Shown: positions 8,581-15,823 of the stretch, piece by piece
Layout of the letters: the number at the start of each line of letters is the position of its first letter
Numbering within the stretch: the first letter of the stretch is position 1
Source: Streptomyces sp. RKND-216
GTDB taxonomy: Bacteria > Actinomycetota > Actinomycetes > Streptomycetales > Streptomycetaceae
Direction: 5' to 3'
Length of the DNA stretch: 64,000 nt
Assembly: GCF_004795255.1 (NCBI RefSeq)
Contig: NZ_SSBQ01000002.1
Span: forward strand, 5,304,001 to 5,368,000
Program-made: the position numbers and the translations under genes
Notes under the pieces: model-generated
What the model was told of the DNA's origin: nothing
Database searches by the model: none
What the model saw: the letters and a program-made list of their open reading frames with translations, nothing else

Positions 8581-10011
8581 TCACTGCGGGTGGGGTGGAT
8601 CGACTGGTGCGCGGTTCGGCGTGCGGACCTCGACGAGCGGGAGGAGCGTGCGCAGTTCCGCGTTCTCGGCCAGGTCCAGCACGGCGTGTTGCACGCAGGC
8701 GGGCACCAGCGTGCCGTCTTCCGGGTGAGCCATGGCGTAATGGCAGGCGGTCAGCCGTTCCTGTGTCTCGCGCAGCCTGGGGTCGTCCGCCTGCTCGCCT
8801 CGCCGCATCATCTCCCATGCCGGCGCGACGTCTTCGGCGTCCATGAACTGGTGCATGACGAAGGTGACCGGCCGGACGCGGAGGCGGTTCCGCAGCAGTC
8901 GCCCCACGCCCACGCGGCGCACAGTACGGCCGAGCCAGCGCACCGCGAGGGGCACCGCGGCCGGGTGCCGGGCCACGGCCCTGGCCAGACGGACAGCGAG
9001 GACAGCGGGCGGGGTGCCGGTGAAGACCGTGTTGCCGAAGTAGCGGAAAAAGGCGTCGCGCACCACGAGGTCCCGCCGGTCGCCGCCGTCGAGGACGGGA
9101 TACCAGCGCCTGCCCACGTAGAAGCCGTAGGCGGTACGGTTGCAGCGCACGTCTCCGTTCTCGAACACACGGTAGTCCAATGGGGTGCCGGCGCCGCGTT
9201 CGATCTCGGCCCACACCGCGTCCGGCGTGGCCTCACGGTAGGACTCCTTCCAGCGCCGTTCGTCGCCGAGGAAGGCGGCGGGCTGGAAGGAGAACATGCC
9301 GTAGCCCATGGCGTGGCAGTCCCGGATCACGTCGGCGACCTCCTCCAGGTTCCCCGGGGTGACCGTCATGTTGTGCGCCAGGAAAAACCGCACCCCGTGC
9401 TCCCTTCGCAGCCGGACGAACATGTCGGTGAACCGCCTGCGGTAGAGGTTCAGCGCCTGCTCGCTCTCCGGCCGTTCGATGCCCCGCCGTCCGTACATGA
9501 ATTGGTCGAAGTGCGCGGCGAAAGACAGCCGGTGGACGCGCCGCCTGCCGTCCGGACCGAGTGCCAGGGCTGTGAGGTACTCCTCGTCGAAGTCGCCGTG
9601 GGTGAAACTCATCGGCTCCCGGCCGTGCTCGCGCATCACCTCCAGGGCCGCGGCATGGTCGTCGGGCGGCAACAGGCTGACCTCGCCGCCGATGAGCTGG
9701 GCGTGCGCCCGGGGCCCGCGCAACCTGCGCAGCAGCGCCATCTGCGCTCTCACCTGCTCCAGGGTGTGCGGGCCGTCCACCCGCACCCTGTTGGCGTCCC
9801 GCGAGTGGTAGCACGGGGTGCACTTCAGGTTGCACTTCGGGAAGACCCCATGGGTCCCCTCACAGCCGACCGCCTTCCGCCCCAGCACCTGCCCCGGCGT
9901 TTTCGCCACCTCGGGGAGCTCCGCCCACCGGCGCTCGAGGACGTCGGCAAGCTCGGGATCGGTCGGGCGCGTGGCACGTTCCAGGGCCCGCAACGTGGTC
10001 AGTATCCCCAT
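8581..10011 (-). CDS. Radical SAM protein, uncharacterised
   Basis: A 476-residue radical SAM enzyme. Cys60, Cys64 and Cys67 (CNLKCTPCYH) ligate the [4Fe-4S] cluster that cleaves SAM. LIGGEVSLLPPDD carries the GGE SAM-contact motif, and IRDCHAMGYGMFSFQP lies on the later barrel strands. An additional cysteine (GCEG) lies just before the cluster loop, and the C-terminus holds CNRTAYG, CHYAMAHPEDGTLVPAC and an arginine-rich helix, so an auxiliary cluster or membrane contact is possible but unproven. The ATG overlaps the upstream MauE-like stop by one base (TGATG). Homologues I can recall lack an assigned reaction. It is probably the entry enzyme of the operon, forming a carbon bond or a 5'-deoxyadenosyl adduct. 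Confidence 0.75.
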   Translation of the reverse strand: MGILTTLRALERATRPTDPELADVLERRWAELPEVAKTPGQVLGRKAVGCEGTHGVFPKCNLKCTPCYHSRDANRVRVDGPHTLEQVRAQMALLRRLRGPRAHAQLIGGEVSLLPPDDHAAALEVMREHGREPMSFTHGDFDEEYLTALALGPDGRRRVHRLSFAAHFDQFMYGRRGIERPESEQALNLYRRRFTDMFVRLRREHGVRFFLAHNMTVTPGNLEEVADVIRDCHAMGYGMFSFQPAAFLGDERRWKESYREATPDAVWAEIERGAGTPLDYRVFENGDVRCNRTAYGFYVGRRWYPVLDGGDRRDLVVRDAFFRYFGNTVFTGTPPAVLAVRLARAVARHPAAVPLAVRWLGRTVRRVGVGRLLRNRLRVRPVTFVMHQFMDAEDVAPAWEMMRRGEQADDPRLRETQERLTACHYAMAHPEDGTLVPACVQHAVLDLAENAELRTLLPLVEVRTPNRAPVDPPHPQ

Positions 10012-10490
10012 CAGATGCTCTCTCTCCTTCCTGTACGCAGGGACGGTCGTTGGCGCCGTCCCTCCGATGCCGATTTCTGGACGTTCGCCTGGTGCCGACG
10101 AGCTCCGCGTAGCAGCATCGCTGCGTACAGCAGCATCAGCGCGTCCTCCACCAGTACAAACCACCGCAGCGGCTGGGACAGGTACACGCCGAAGCAGCCA
10201 CAGTTGTCGAGTTCCAGTCCGCGTGCGAACGCCTGCACCGCCAGCGCCGCCCACAACACGGACACGCCGGTGTAGATCCACACCGGCGTGAGAGCCCTGG
10301 ACCGCGGCCGGACCAGGAACCAGACACCGCCCGCTGACTCGGCCGCGACGAGAGCCACCGCCAACACGGTCGACGCTGCCCCACCTGTCACGCCGTAGCT
10401 GCTGAGGATGTCCGGCATCGCACCGAAGGAGAACAGCTGGCCGAGAGCCATCGCCACCAGAAGTACGCCCAGAACCAGCCGGAGAATCAC
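10011..10490 (-). CDS. MauE/DoxX-like four-helix membrane protein
   Basis: A 159-residue integral membrane protein with four hydrophobic segments (LRLVLGVLLVAMALGQ, VLAVALVAAESAGGVWFLV, WIYTGVSVLWAALAVQAFA, WFVLVEDALMLLYAAML). The extracytoplasmic loop motif LDNCGCFGVYLSQPL, with a C-x-C pair followed by a WxxxxEDA helix, is typical of MauE-type DoxX relatives involved in disulfide or quinone redox chemistry. The GTG start is preceded by GGAGG at nine bases; the longer frame upstream is not hydrophobic and unlikely to be coding. It is the first gene of the radical SAM operon. It may feed reducing equivalents to the redox enzymes, which is inference. Confidence 0.7.
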   Translation of the reverse strand: MILRLVLGVLLVAMALGQLFSFGAMPDILSSYGVTGGAASTVLAVALVAAESAGGVWFLVRPRSRALTPVWIYTGVSVLWAALAVQAFARGLELDNCGCFGVYLSQPLRWFVLVEDALMLLYAAMLLRGARRHQANVQKSASEGRRQRPSLRTGRRESI

Positions 10491-10964
10491 CGCCCTGCAC
10501 CTCCAGGACGGCGCATGATCCCGACTGCGGCACCGGCGGCGATCCCAACAACCCGGCCACGCCCTGTCACCGTCGGGTCGTCCACATTCATCAGCCCGTA
10601 TCCTCACCCGTCGCCGAGCCGACGGACGTGCTCCACCGGCGTTGCCACGAGGAGGAACCCGTTGGAGCCGCCACGGCCTTCCCTCCTGGCTACACCAGTC
10701 CCGTCAGCGGGTCACCGAGACCCGCCGTGTCGGGGAAGGACCCGACACTGGACCGGGCTCCCGCTTGAAAACTGGGTCGACGTCGGAATTCCATGCCAGC
10801 TGGTGGGTAACCAGCTACGTCCCCGTCCGGGCGATCTGGAGGATTGGCTCGACGCTCAAGCGTGATGACACAGATCCCCATTCTCCAGACGTTGGATTGG
10901 CGCGTTCTCGGTTCGTGTCGAATCGTCCATGGATTGAGAGCTCGTAACAGGATCATGAGCGTGA
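10491..10964. other. Intergenic region between the radical SAM operon and the IS5 remnant
   Basis: About 470 bases with no frame that shows family similarity or a credible ribosome binding site beyond the one for the MauE-like gene. It should contain the operon promoter, firing leftward. Its base composition is visibly less GC-rich than the genes around it. The last ~30 bases (GAGCTCGTAACAGGATC) may be the outer end of the IS5-family element. Confidence 0.4.
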
Positions 10965-11117
10965 CTACTTGAGGCGCCTCCAGCAGATGGGGCCGCAGGC
11001 GAGGGAGACGAGGGCGTCGTGGAGTTCGAGGCGTCGTTCCCATCGAACGGCCAGGCGCTTGAGCTGGTGAAGCAGGACGAAGGTCTGCTCCACCACGTAG
11101 CGGAGCTTGCCGAGGCC
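10965..11117 (-). pseudogene. IS5-family transposase, C-terminal fragment
   Basis: Reading the minus strand from the IS481 insertion gives GLGKLRYVVEQTFVLLHQLK, continuing RLAVRWERRLELHDALVSLACGPICWRRLK and a TAG stop. This is the conserved C-terminus of Streptomyces IS5-type transposases and contains the third catalytic residue (Glu of VVEQT). It is the continuation, in the same frame, of the fragment ending at 12190; the IS481 element lies between them. Confidence 0.8.
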
Positions 11118-11122
11118 CTAGA
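11117..11122. repeat. Left copy of 6-bp target site duplication CCTAGA
   Basis: CCTAGA occurs here and again at the other end of the IS481 element. It fits the NCTAGN target duplicated by IS481-type transposases. Confidence 0.85.
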
Positions 11123-12071
11123 TGTGTTGTTCGGTGAGGTTGGTGACGCGGCTGGCTGGCACGTTGCCGCTGATGCCGGTGTGGGGTCGGTGGTAGTTGT
11201 ACCAGTCGAGCCAGTGGGGGAAGGCGGCTTGGCGTTCGGCTTCTGAGGTGTAGGGCTGGTGGTAGGCCCATTCTTCCAGCAGGGTGCGGTGGAAGCGTTC
11301 GACCTTTCCGTTGGTCTGGGGTCGCCAGGGCCGCGTCCAGCGGGGGCTGATGCCCAGGTCACGGCAGGTGTCGCGCCAGGTGTTCTTGGTGTAGGACCAG
11401 GCGTTGTCGGTCAGCACCCGCTCAACGGTGATGCCCCGCGCTGCGAACCAGGCCGTAGCGCGGGTGAGGAAGCCGGCGCAGGTGTTGGCCCTCTCATCGG
11501 GCAGGTCCTCGGTGTAGGCGAGTCGTGTGTGGTCGTCCAGCGCCGTGTGCAGGAAGGCGTAGCCGGTCTGGGTGCGGTTCTTGCGTCCGGCTGCCCGGCC
11601 CAGGACCTTGTGGCCGCCGCCGTCGGGGATACGGCCGAGTTTCTTGACATCGATGTGGATCAGTTCACCGGGTCGCTCGTGTTCGTAGCGGCGTATCGGC
11701 TCGCCGGTGGCGCGGTCCAGCGTCGCGAGTGCGGGCATGTGGTGGCGGTGCAGGATGCGGTGGCAGGTGGAAGGCGCCAGGCCCGTGCGGACGGCCAGTC
11801 GCAGAGGGCCGATGCGGTGCTCGCGCCGCAGTTGCAGCACGCGGTTCTCCAGCTCGGGAACGGTCTGCCGTGGGCAGTGGTGGGGGCGGCTGGAGCGGTC
11901 ACACATTCCGGCTTCGCCGTGCCGGCGGTAGCGGCCTGCCCAGCGGGCGGCGGTGGTGTGAGCGACCTGGAACCGCTCGGCTGCCCGCCGCAGCGGCCAC
12001 CCGTCGTCCACGACACAACGGGCCAGACGCAGGCGACCGGTCGGAGTCAACGGGGCGTTACGGTGGGACAC
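11118..12071 (-). CDS. IS481-family transposase
   Basis: A 317-residue DDE transposase. The N-terminal winged HTH region reads RLARCVVDDGWPLRRAAERF, then HTTAARWAGRYRRHG. The catalytic triad is visible as HIDVKKL (first Asp), VLTDNAWSY (second Asp) and NGKVERFHRTLLEEW (Glu), followed by the family ending YNYHRPHTGI. I prefer the GTG giving VSHRNAPLTP, the usual start of the family; an ATG 13 codons earlier is also open. The stop codon TAG falls inside the duplicated CTAG target, so translation is terminated by target DNA rather than by the element. The gene appears intact and possibly active. Confidence 0.9.
   Translation of the reverse strand: MSHRNAPLTPTGRLRLARCVVDDGWPLRRAAERFQVAHTTAARWAGRYRRHGEAGMCDRSSRPHHCPRQTVPELENRVLQLRREHRIGPLRLAVRTGLAPSTCHRILHRHHMPALATLDRATGEPIRRYEHERPGELIHIDVKKLGRIPDGGGHKVLGRAAGRKNRTQTGYAFLHTALDDHTRLAYTEDLPDERANTCAGFLTRATAWFAARGITVERVLTDNAWSYTKNTWRDTCRDLGISPRWTRPWRPQTNGKVERFHRTLLEEWAYHQPYTSEAERQAAFPHWLDWYNYHRPHTGISGNVPASRVTNLTEQHI
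11123..11147 (+). repeat. IS481 terminal inverted repeat, transposase 3' side
   Basis: Begins TGTGTTGTTCGGTGAGG and ends TTGGTGAC. It is the partner of the repeat at 12165-12189. Confidence 0.85.
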
Positions 12072-12164
12072 GAGGGCCTCCTGGCGTTCGGCGTAGATGT
12101 CGCAATCCACACCGGAACCAGAAGGCCCTCACCTCATGCAAGGACCACAAGCAGCGTGTCGCCT

Positions 12165-12189
12165 GTCACCAACGTGCCGGGACAACACA
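12165..12189 (-). repeat. IS481 terminal inverted repeat, transposase 5' side
   Basis: Reads inward on the minus strand as TGTGTTGTCCCGGCACG followed by TTGGTGAC. Confidence 0.85.
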
Positions 12190-12195
12190 CCTAGA
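12190..12195. repeat. Right copy of 6-bp target site duplication CCTAGA
   Basis: Identical to the six bases at the left boundary of the IS481 element. Confidence 0.85.
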
Positions 12196-12480
12196 TGTTG
12201 GGCGAGCCCTTGCGGGAGATCACGGGCTGGATCCGTCGTTCGCGCAGGTCACGGCGGTTCGGGTTGGAGTCGTCGCCCTTGTCGCCGAGGAGGGCTGCGG
12301 GGTGTTCGCGTGGGCGGCCGGGCTTGCCGGCCACAGGCGGGACGCCGTCGGCCAGAGCGAGCGTCTGGGTGACGTCGTTGACGTTCGAGGCCGTGGTGAT
12401 CACCCGCAGGGGTGTTCCGTCGCAGATCAGGTGCTGCCAGCTGACGTCGTTGAACAGCGCATACAAGACGGTCGGCGCCG
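12190..12480 (-). pseudogene. IS5-family transposase, central fragment with 5' truncation
   Basis: Minus-strand reading gives SWQHLICDGTPLRVITTASN, then VNDVTQTLALADG, LLGDKGDDSNPNRRDLRERR and PVISRKGSPNI. These are the catalytic-core segments of IS5-family transposases with the first two catalytic aspartates. The 5' end is lost near 12480. The frame then meets TAG inside the CTAG where IS481 inserted; homologues have NIKGLGK at this point, so a lysine codon has become a stop. The gene was therefore already defective when IS481 arrived. Confidence 0.75.
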
Positions 12481-12602
12481 GAGCGACGCTGCGAAGGACT
12501 GGCCGTGAGCACCGCGGGCCGGCTCGGCCCACCGAAGGTGCTCTGAGAAGAGCGAGCGGCCGTTGGTCACGTGATCGGTCAACCAGCGAATCCGGGCATG
12601 GG

Positions 12603-12627
12603 AAGACCCCCGCTAGGCAGGGGTCTT
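12603..12627 (-). terminator. Terminator downstream of tRNA-Leu
   Basis: AAGACCCC and GGGGTCTT form a perfect 8-bp stem around a nine-base loop, four bases beyond the encoded CCA end of the tRNA. Confidence 0.75.
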
Positions 12628-12633
12628 TGCTGG

Positions 12634-12718
12634 TGTCGGGAGGGGGACTTGAACCCCCACGCCCTGTAAAGGGCACTAGCACCTCAAGCTAGCGCGTCTG
12701 CCATTCCGCCACCCCGAC
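12634..12718 (-). tRNA. tRNA-Leu (anticodon GAG)
   Basis: An 85-base class II tRNA. The acceptor stem GTCGGGG pairs with TCCCGAC, the T arm is GGGGG-TTCAAGT-CCCCC, and a long variable arm (GTGCCCTTTACAGGGCGT) identifies leucine. The anticodon loop TTGAGGT is closed by CTAGC/GCTAG and places GAG at 12683-12685, reading CUC codons. The discriminator is A and a CCA end is encoded directly after it. Its 3' end faces the accessory region, the side on which tRNA-integrating elements insert. I found no second copy of the 3' end inside the window. Confidence 0.93.
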
Positions 12719-12854
12719 AGGTGAGCGTCCGGCGGCCGGGGCCGCCTCGACGTGACCAACTCTAACATCGGCGCGCGGGTGGTCGATCACGCGGCCTCTT
12801 GGGGGCGGGGCGGTCGAGGCGAGAGGATGGAACCCCGCTACATCAGGAGGCAGC

Positions 12855-14180
12855 GTGAGCCAGTCGAACCCGGCACCGGAACGCAGGGGCGAGGACGAGG
12901 TCGTCGACCTCTGCCGCGATCTGATCCGCATCGACACCAGCAACTTCGGCGGCAACGACTCCCGCGGGGAGCGGGCCGCCGCGGAGTACGTGGCGTCCAT
13001 GCTGGCCGAGGTCGGCGTGGAGCCGCAGATCATCGAGTCCGAGCGCGGCCGCGCCTCGGTGGTCGCCCGGATCGAGGGCGAGGACTCCTCCCGGCCCGGA
13101 CTGCTCATCCACGGCCACACCGACGTCGTTCCCGCGAACGCCGAGGACTGGACGCACCACCCGTTCTCCGGGGAGGTCGCCGACGGCTGCGTGTGGGGCC
13201 GTGGCGCGGTGGACATGAAGGACATGGACGCCATGACTCTGGCCGTCATGCGCGACCGGCTGCGCAGCGGCCGCCGGCCTCCCCGGGACGTGGTGCTCGC
13301 CTTCCTGGCGGACGAGGAGGCGGGCGGCATCTACGGCGCCCGGTACCTGGTCGACAACCACCCGCACCTCTTCGAGGGGGTCACCGAGGCGATCGGCGAG
13401 GTCGGCGGCTTCTCCTTCACCGTCAACGAGGACCTGCGGCTCTACCTGATCGAGACGGCCCAGAAGGGCATGCACTGGATGCGGCTCACCGTGGACGGGA
13501 CCGCCGGCCACGGCTCGATGACCAACGACGACAACGCGATCACCGAGCTGTGCGAGGCGGTCGGACGGCTGGGCCGCCACCGCTTCCCCGTGCGGGTGAC
13601 CAAGACCGTCCGCTCGTTCCTGGACGAGCTGTCGGACGCGCTGGGCACCGAGCTCGACCCGGAGGACATGGACGAGACGCTCGCCAAGCTCGGCGGCATC
13701 GCCAAGATCATCGGCGCCACCCTCCAGAACACCGCCGCTCCCACCCAGCTCGGCGCGGGCTACAAGGTCAACGTCATCCCCGGTCAGGCCACCGCGCACG
13801 TCGACGGCAGGTTCCTTCCCGGCCACGAGGAGGAGTTCCTGGCCGACCTGGACCGCCTCCTCGGGCCACGGGTGCGCCGGGAGGACGTGCACGCGGACAA
13901 GGCGCTGGAGACGAGCTTCGACGGTGCCCTGGTGGACGCCATGCAGTCCTCGCTGCGCGCGGAGGACCCGGTGGCGCGCGCGGTGCCCTACATGCTGTCG
14001 GGCGGCACGGACGCCAAGTCGTTCGACGACCTGGGCATCCGCTGCTTCGGGTTCGCACCGCTCAAGCTGCCTCCGGAGCTCGACTTCGCGGGCATGTTCC
14101 ACGGCGTCGACGAGCGCGTACCCGTGGAGGGCCTGAAGTTCGGCGTACGGGTGCTGGACCGCTTCCTCGACCAGTGCTGA
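12855..14180 (+). CDS. M20 family metallopeptidase
   Basis: A 441-residue di-zinc M20/M25/M40 hydrolase. GHTDVVP (residues ~86-92) supplies the first metal His, WGRGAVDMKD the bridging Asp, and DEEAGG the catalytic Glu with its neighbouring ligand. The dimerisation domain (TVDGTAGHGSM) is inserted before SGGTDAKSF and MFHGVDERVP, which complete the active site. This order resembles dipeptidase/acylase-type aminoacyl hydrolases rather than DapE with certainty. The GTG start has an AGGAGG four bases away. It is a stand-alone cytoplasmic gene next to tRNA-Leu; the substrate is not defined. Confidence 0.88.
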   Translation: MSQSNPAPERRGEDEVVDLCRDLIRIDTSNFGGNDSRGERAAAEYVASMLAEVGVEPQIIESERGRASVVARIEGEDSSRPGLLIHGHTDVVPANAEDWTHHPFSGEVADGCVWGRGAVDMKDMDAMTLAVMRDRLRSGRRPPRDVVLAFLADEEAGGIYGARYLVDNHPHLFEGVTEAIGEVGGFSFTVNEDLRLYLIETAQKGMHWMRLTVDGTAGHGSMTNDDNAITELCEAVGRLGRHRFPVRVTKTVRSFLDELSDALGTELDPEDMDETLAKLGGIAKIIGATLQNTAAPTQLGAGYKVNVIPGQATAHVDGRFLPGHEEEFLADLDRLLGPRVRREDVHADKALETSFDGALVDAMQSSLRAEDPVARAVPYMLSGGTDAKSFDDLGIRCFGFAPLKLPPELDFAGMFHGVDERVPVEGLKFGVRVLDRFLDQC

Positions 14181-14333
14181 CGCCTCCGCGCCCAGAGCGA
14201 GAACGCCCATACACCTGTGCGGGATTACTCCTGAAGAGTGAATGAGTGCTGGGAGTCGTAGCCCGGTTCCCCCCTCCTCGTTACACGGTGTGCGGTCCGC
14301 GGTATGGGATCGCATTGCCAACTAGGAGGAACA

Positions 14334-14567
14334 ATGCTCAAGAAGGTCGTCGCCACCGCGGCTGCCACCGGCTCCCTGGTGCTCGCTGGTGCGGGCATGG
14401 CCGTTGCCGACGCCGGCGCCAAGGGTGCCGCCGTGAACTCCCCGGGCGTGCTGTCCGGCAACGTCGTTCAGGTCCCCGTGCACGTGCCCGTCAACGTGTG
14501 CGGCAACACCGTGAACGTCATCGGTCTGCTGAACCCGGCGTTCGGCAACACCTGCATCAACGACTGA
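14334..14567 (+). CDS. chpH: Short chaplin ChpH
   Basis: A 77-residue secreted amyloid-forming protein that lowers surface tension so aerial hyphae can emerge. Residues 1-~26 are a Sec signal peptide ending at AVADA. The mature part is one chaplin domain (VNSPGVLSGNVVQVPVHVPV, then NVCGNTVNVIGLLNPAFGNTC) with the two conserved cysteines. AGGAGG precedes the ATG. The adjacent long chaplin reproduces the chpH-chpC pair of S. coelicolor (SCO1675/SCO1674). Expression of chaplins is developmental; I could not confirm a specific sigma-factor site upstream. Confidence 0.92.
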   Translation: MLKKVVATAAATGSLVLAGAGMAVADAGAKGAAVNSPGVLSGNVVQVPVHVPVNVCGNTVNVIGLLNPAFGNTCIND

Positions 14568-14620
14568 GGTCGTTCTCCCCGCTAGGGGAATCCGCCCCAC
14601 CGGGGCGAACACCGCCGCGC

Positions 14621-14653
14621 GGCCCTGGAGTGCGAGCCACGTGCTCCAGGGCC
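14621..14653 (+). terminator. Terminator after chpH
   Basis: GGCCCTGGAG pairs perfectly with CTCCAGGGCC (10 bp, 13-base loop). A second short hairpin (CGCCCC/GGGGCG) lies just before it. The pair separates the two chaplin transcripts. Confidence 0.6.
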
Positions 14654-14738
14654 GTCGGCCTTCTGGACGAGTCGATGTGACGGTACGACAGCCGTACCGA
14701 CTCGTGATTTCGTGAGAAATGAAGTCAGGGGAAGAACC

Positions 14739-15497
14739 ATGCGACAGGTCACCAGAAAAGGCCTGATCACCGTGGCCGCGGCGGGCGGCGTGCTCGCGAT
14801 CTCGGGGGGCTCTGCCTTCGCCGACGCGACCGCCGACGGCGGTGCCGTGAACTCGCCCGGCGTGCTGTCCGGCAACTCGGTGCAGGCGCCGGTGCATGTG
14901 CCGGTCAACGCGTGCGGCAACACCGTGAACGTCATCGCGCTGCTGAACCCGGCATTCGGCAACACCTGCGTCAACGACGGTGGTGACGCCTCCTCGCAGA
15001 CGGACGGCGGCCACCAGAACGGTGGCCAGGACGCGCCGGACGCTCACCAGGGCGGCGGTCACGAAGGCGGCAGCACCGCCGAGAGCACCACCGCCAACTC
15101 GCCGGGTGTCGGCTCGGGCAACAACGTGCAGGTGCCCGTCGAGGTGCCGGTCAACGCCTGCGGGAACAGCGTCGACGTGGTCGGACTGCTCAACCCGACC
15201 TTCGGCAACGGCTGCGCGAACGAGTCGGGGCACAGCCCCGACCAGCCGGACACCCCGGAGGAGCCGAACACTCCGGAGGAGCCGAACACCCCGGAGAAGC
15301 CCGAGCCCAAGCCCGAGGGCGAGAAGCCGGAAGCCCCGAAGGAGCAGCCGAGCGCCCCGGAGACCCAGACGGTCGCCACGCCGGAACTCGCCCAGACCGG
15401 CGCCGGCTACCAGCTGGAGACGGCCCTGGGTATGGGCGCGAGCCTGCTGCTCGGCGGGGCCGTGCTGTACCGCCGCGCCCGCGCCGTCCAGCGCTGA
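14739..15497 (+). CDS. chpC: Long, wall-anchored chaplin ChpC
   Basis: A 252-residue chaplin with two chaplin domains and a cell-wall sorting signal. A signal peptide ends near AFADA. Domain 1 (VNSPGVLSGNSVQAPVHVPV...CGNTVNV...FGNTC) and domain 2 (NSPGVGSGNNVQVPVEVPV...CGNSVDV...FGNGC) are joined by a Ser/Gly/His-rich linker. A proline-glutamate spacer follows, with tandem PEEPNT units. The C-terminus has LAQTG, a hydrophobic helix (ALGMGASLLLGGAVLY) and RRARAVQR, the class E sortase signal used by streptomycete long chaplins. It is covalently attached to peptidoglycan and seeds short chaplins at the surface. Confidence 0.92.
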   Translation: MRQVTRKGLITVAAAGGVLAISGGSAFADATADGGAVNSPGVLSGNSVQAPVHVPVNACGNTVNVIALLNPAFGNTCVNDGGDASSQTDGGHQNGGQDAPDAHQGGGHEGGSTAESTTANSPGVGSGNNVQVPVEVPVNACGNSVDVVGLLNPTFGNGCANESGHSPDQPDTPEEPNTPEEPNTPEKPEPKPEGEKPEAPKEQPSAPETQTVATPELAQTGAGYQLETALGMGASLLLGGAVLYRRARAVQR

Positions 15498-15533
15498 CGC
15501 GAACCGTCACACCCCTCGGCCGCCCAGGCCGAA

Positions 15534-15562
15534 GAGCGGGCTCCGCGCAGCGGGGCCCGCTC
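15534..15562. terminator. Bidirectional terminator between chpC and the DUF5703 gene
   Basis: GAGCGGGC and GCCCGCTC form a perfect 8-bp stem between the two convergent genes. Confidence 0.5.
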
Positions 15563-15587
15563 GTGCGTCCGGGCCGCGTCAGGAAGG

Positions 15588-15785
15588 TCACCAGGTGGCG
15601 CGCAGCTGGCGGATGATGCGGCGGCGCAGCCTGACGCGCCGGCTGCCGTCCGGAAACAGCCGCAGCCTGTCCAGTTCCCAGTGTCCGTACTCGGCGTGGT
15701 CGGTGAGGAGCTGCGTGGCGGCCTTGCGGGAGACCCCACGCGGAACGTACACATCGCGAAATTCGTATTCCGGCATCTCATCCAT
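15588..15785 (-). CDS. DUF5703 family protein
   Basis: A 65-residue basic protein (MDEMPEYEFRDVYVPRGVSR, ending RRRIIRQLRATW), matching the short DUF5703 proteins common in Streptomyces. It combines an acidic N-terminus, a central helix (KAATQLLTDHAEYGHWELDR) and an arginine-rich C-terminus; no catalytic motif or membrane segment is present. A second in-frame ATG three codons later is an equally plausible start, as neither has a clear Shine-Dalgarno. The gene converges on chpC and diverges from the next gene. Function unknown. Confidence 0.75.
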   Translation of the reverse strand: MDEMPEYEFRDVYVPRGVSRKAATQLLTDHAEYGHWELDRLRLFPDGSRRVRLRRRIIRQLRATW

Positions 15786-15810
15786 TGTGCGGGCAGGGGC
15801 CGATTGCGGA

Positions 15811-15816
15811 TAGCGT
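15811..15816 (+). promoter_or_regulatory. Candidate -10 element (TAGCGT), leaderless start
   Basis: TAGCGT ends seven bases before the ATG of the downstream gene, placing the transcription start at or next to the initiation codon. Confidence 0.35.
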
Positions 15817-15823
15817 CTGCACT

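Larger units (their letters stand above)
11123..12189. mobile_element. Complete IS481-family insertion sequence
   Basis: The element is bounded by imperfect inverted repeats of about 25 bp beginning TGTGTTGT and ending TTGGTGAC (20 of 25 positions match). It is flanked by CCTAGA direct repeats and contains one transposase gene. It interrupts an IS5-family transposase whose two halves read in the same frame on either side. Length (about 1.07 kb), target and gene content are normal for the family. No passenger gene is present. Confidence 0.9.

Noticed and set aside
10690..11271. Open frame across the IS5 left end
   Set aside because: It crosses the element boundary and the IS481 junction, has no similarity, and is explained by the transposase in another frame.
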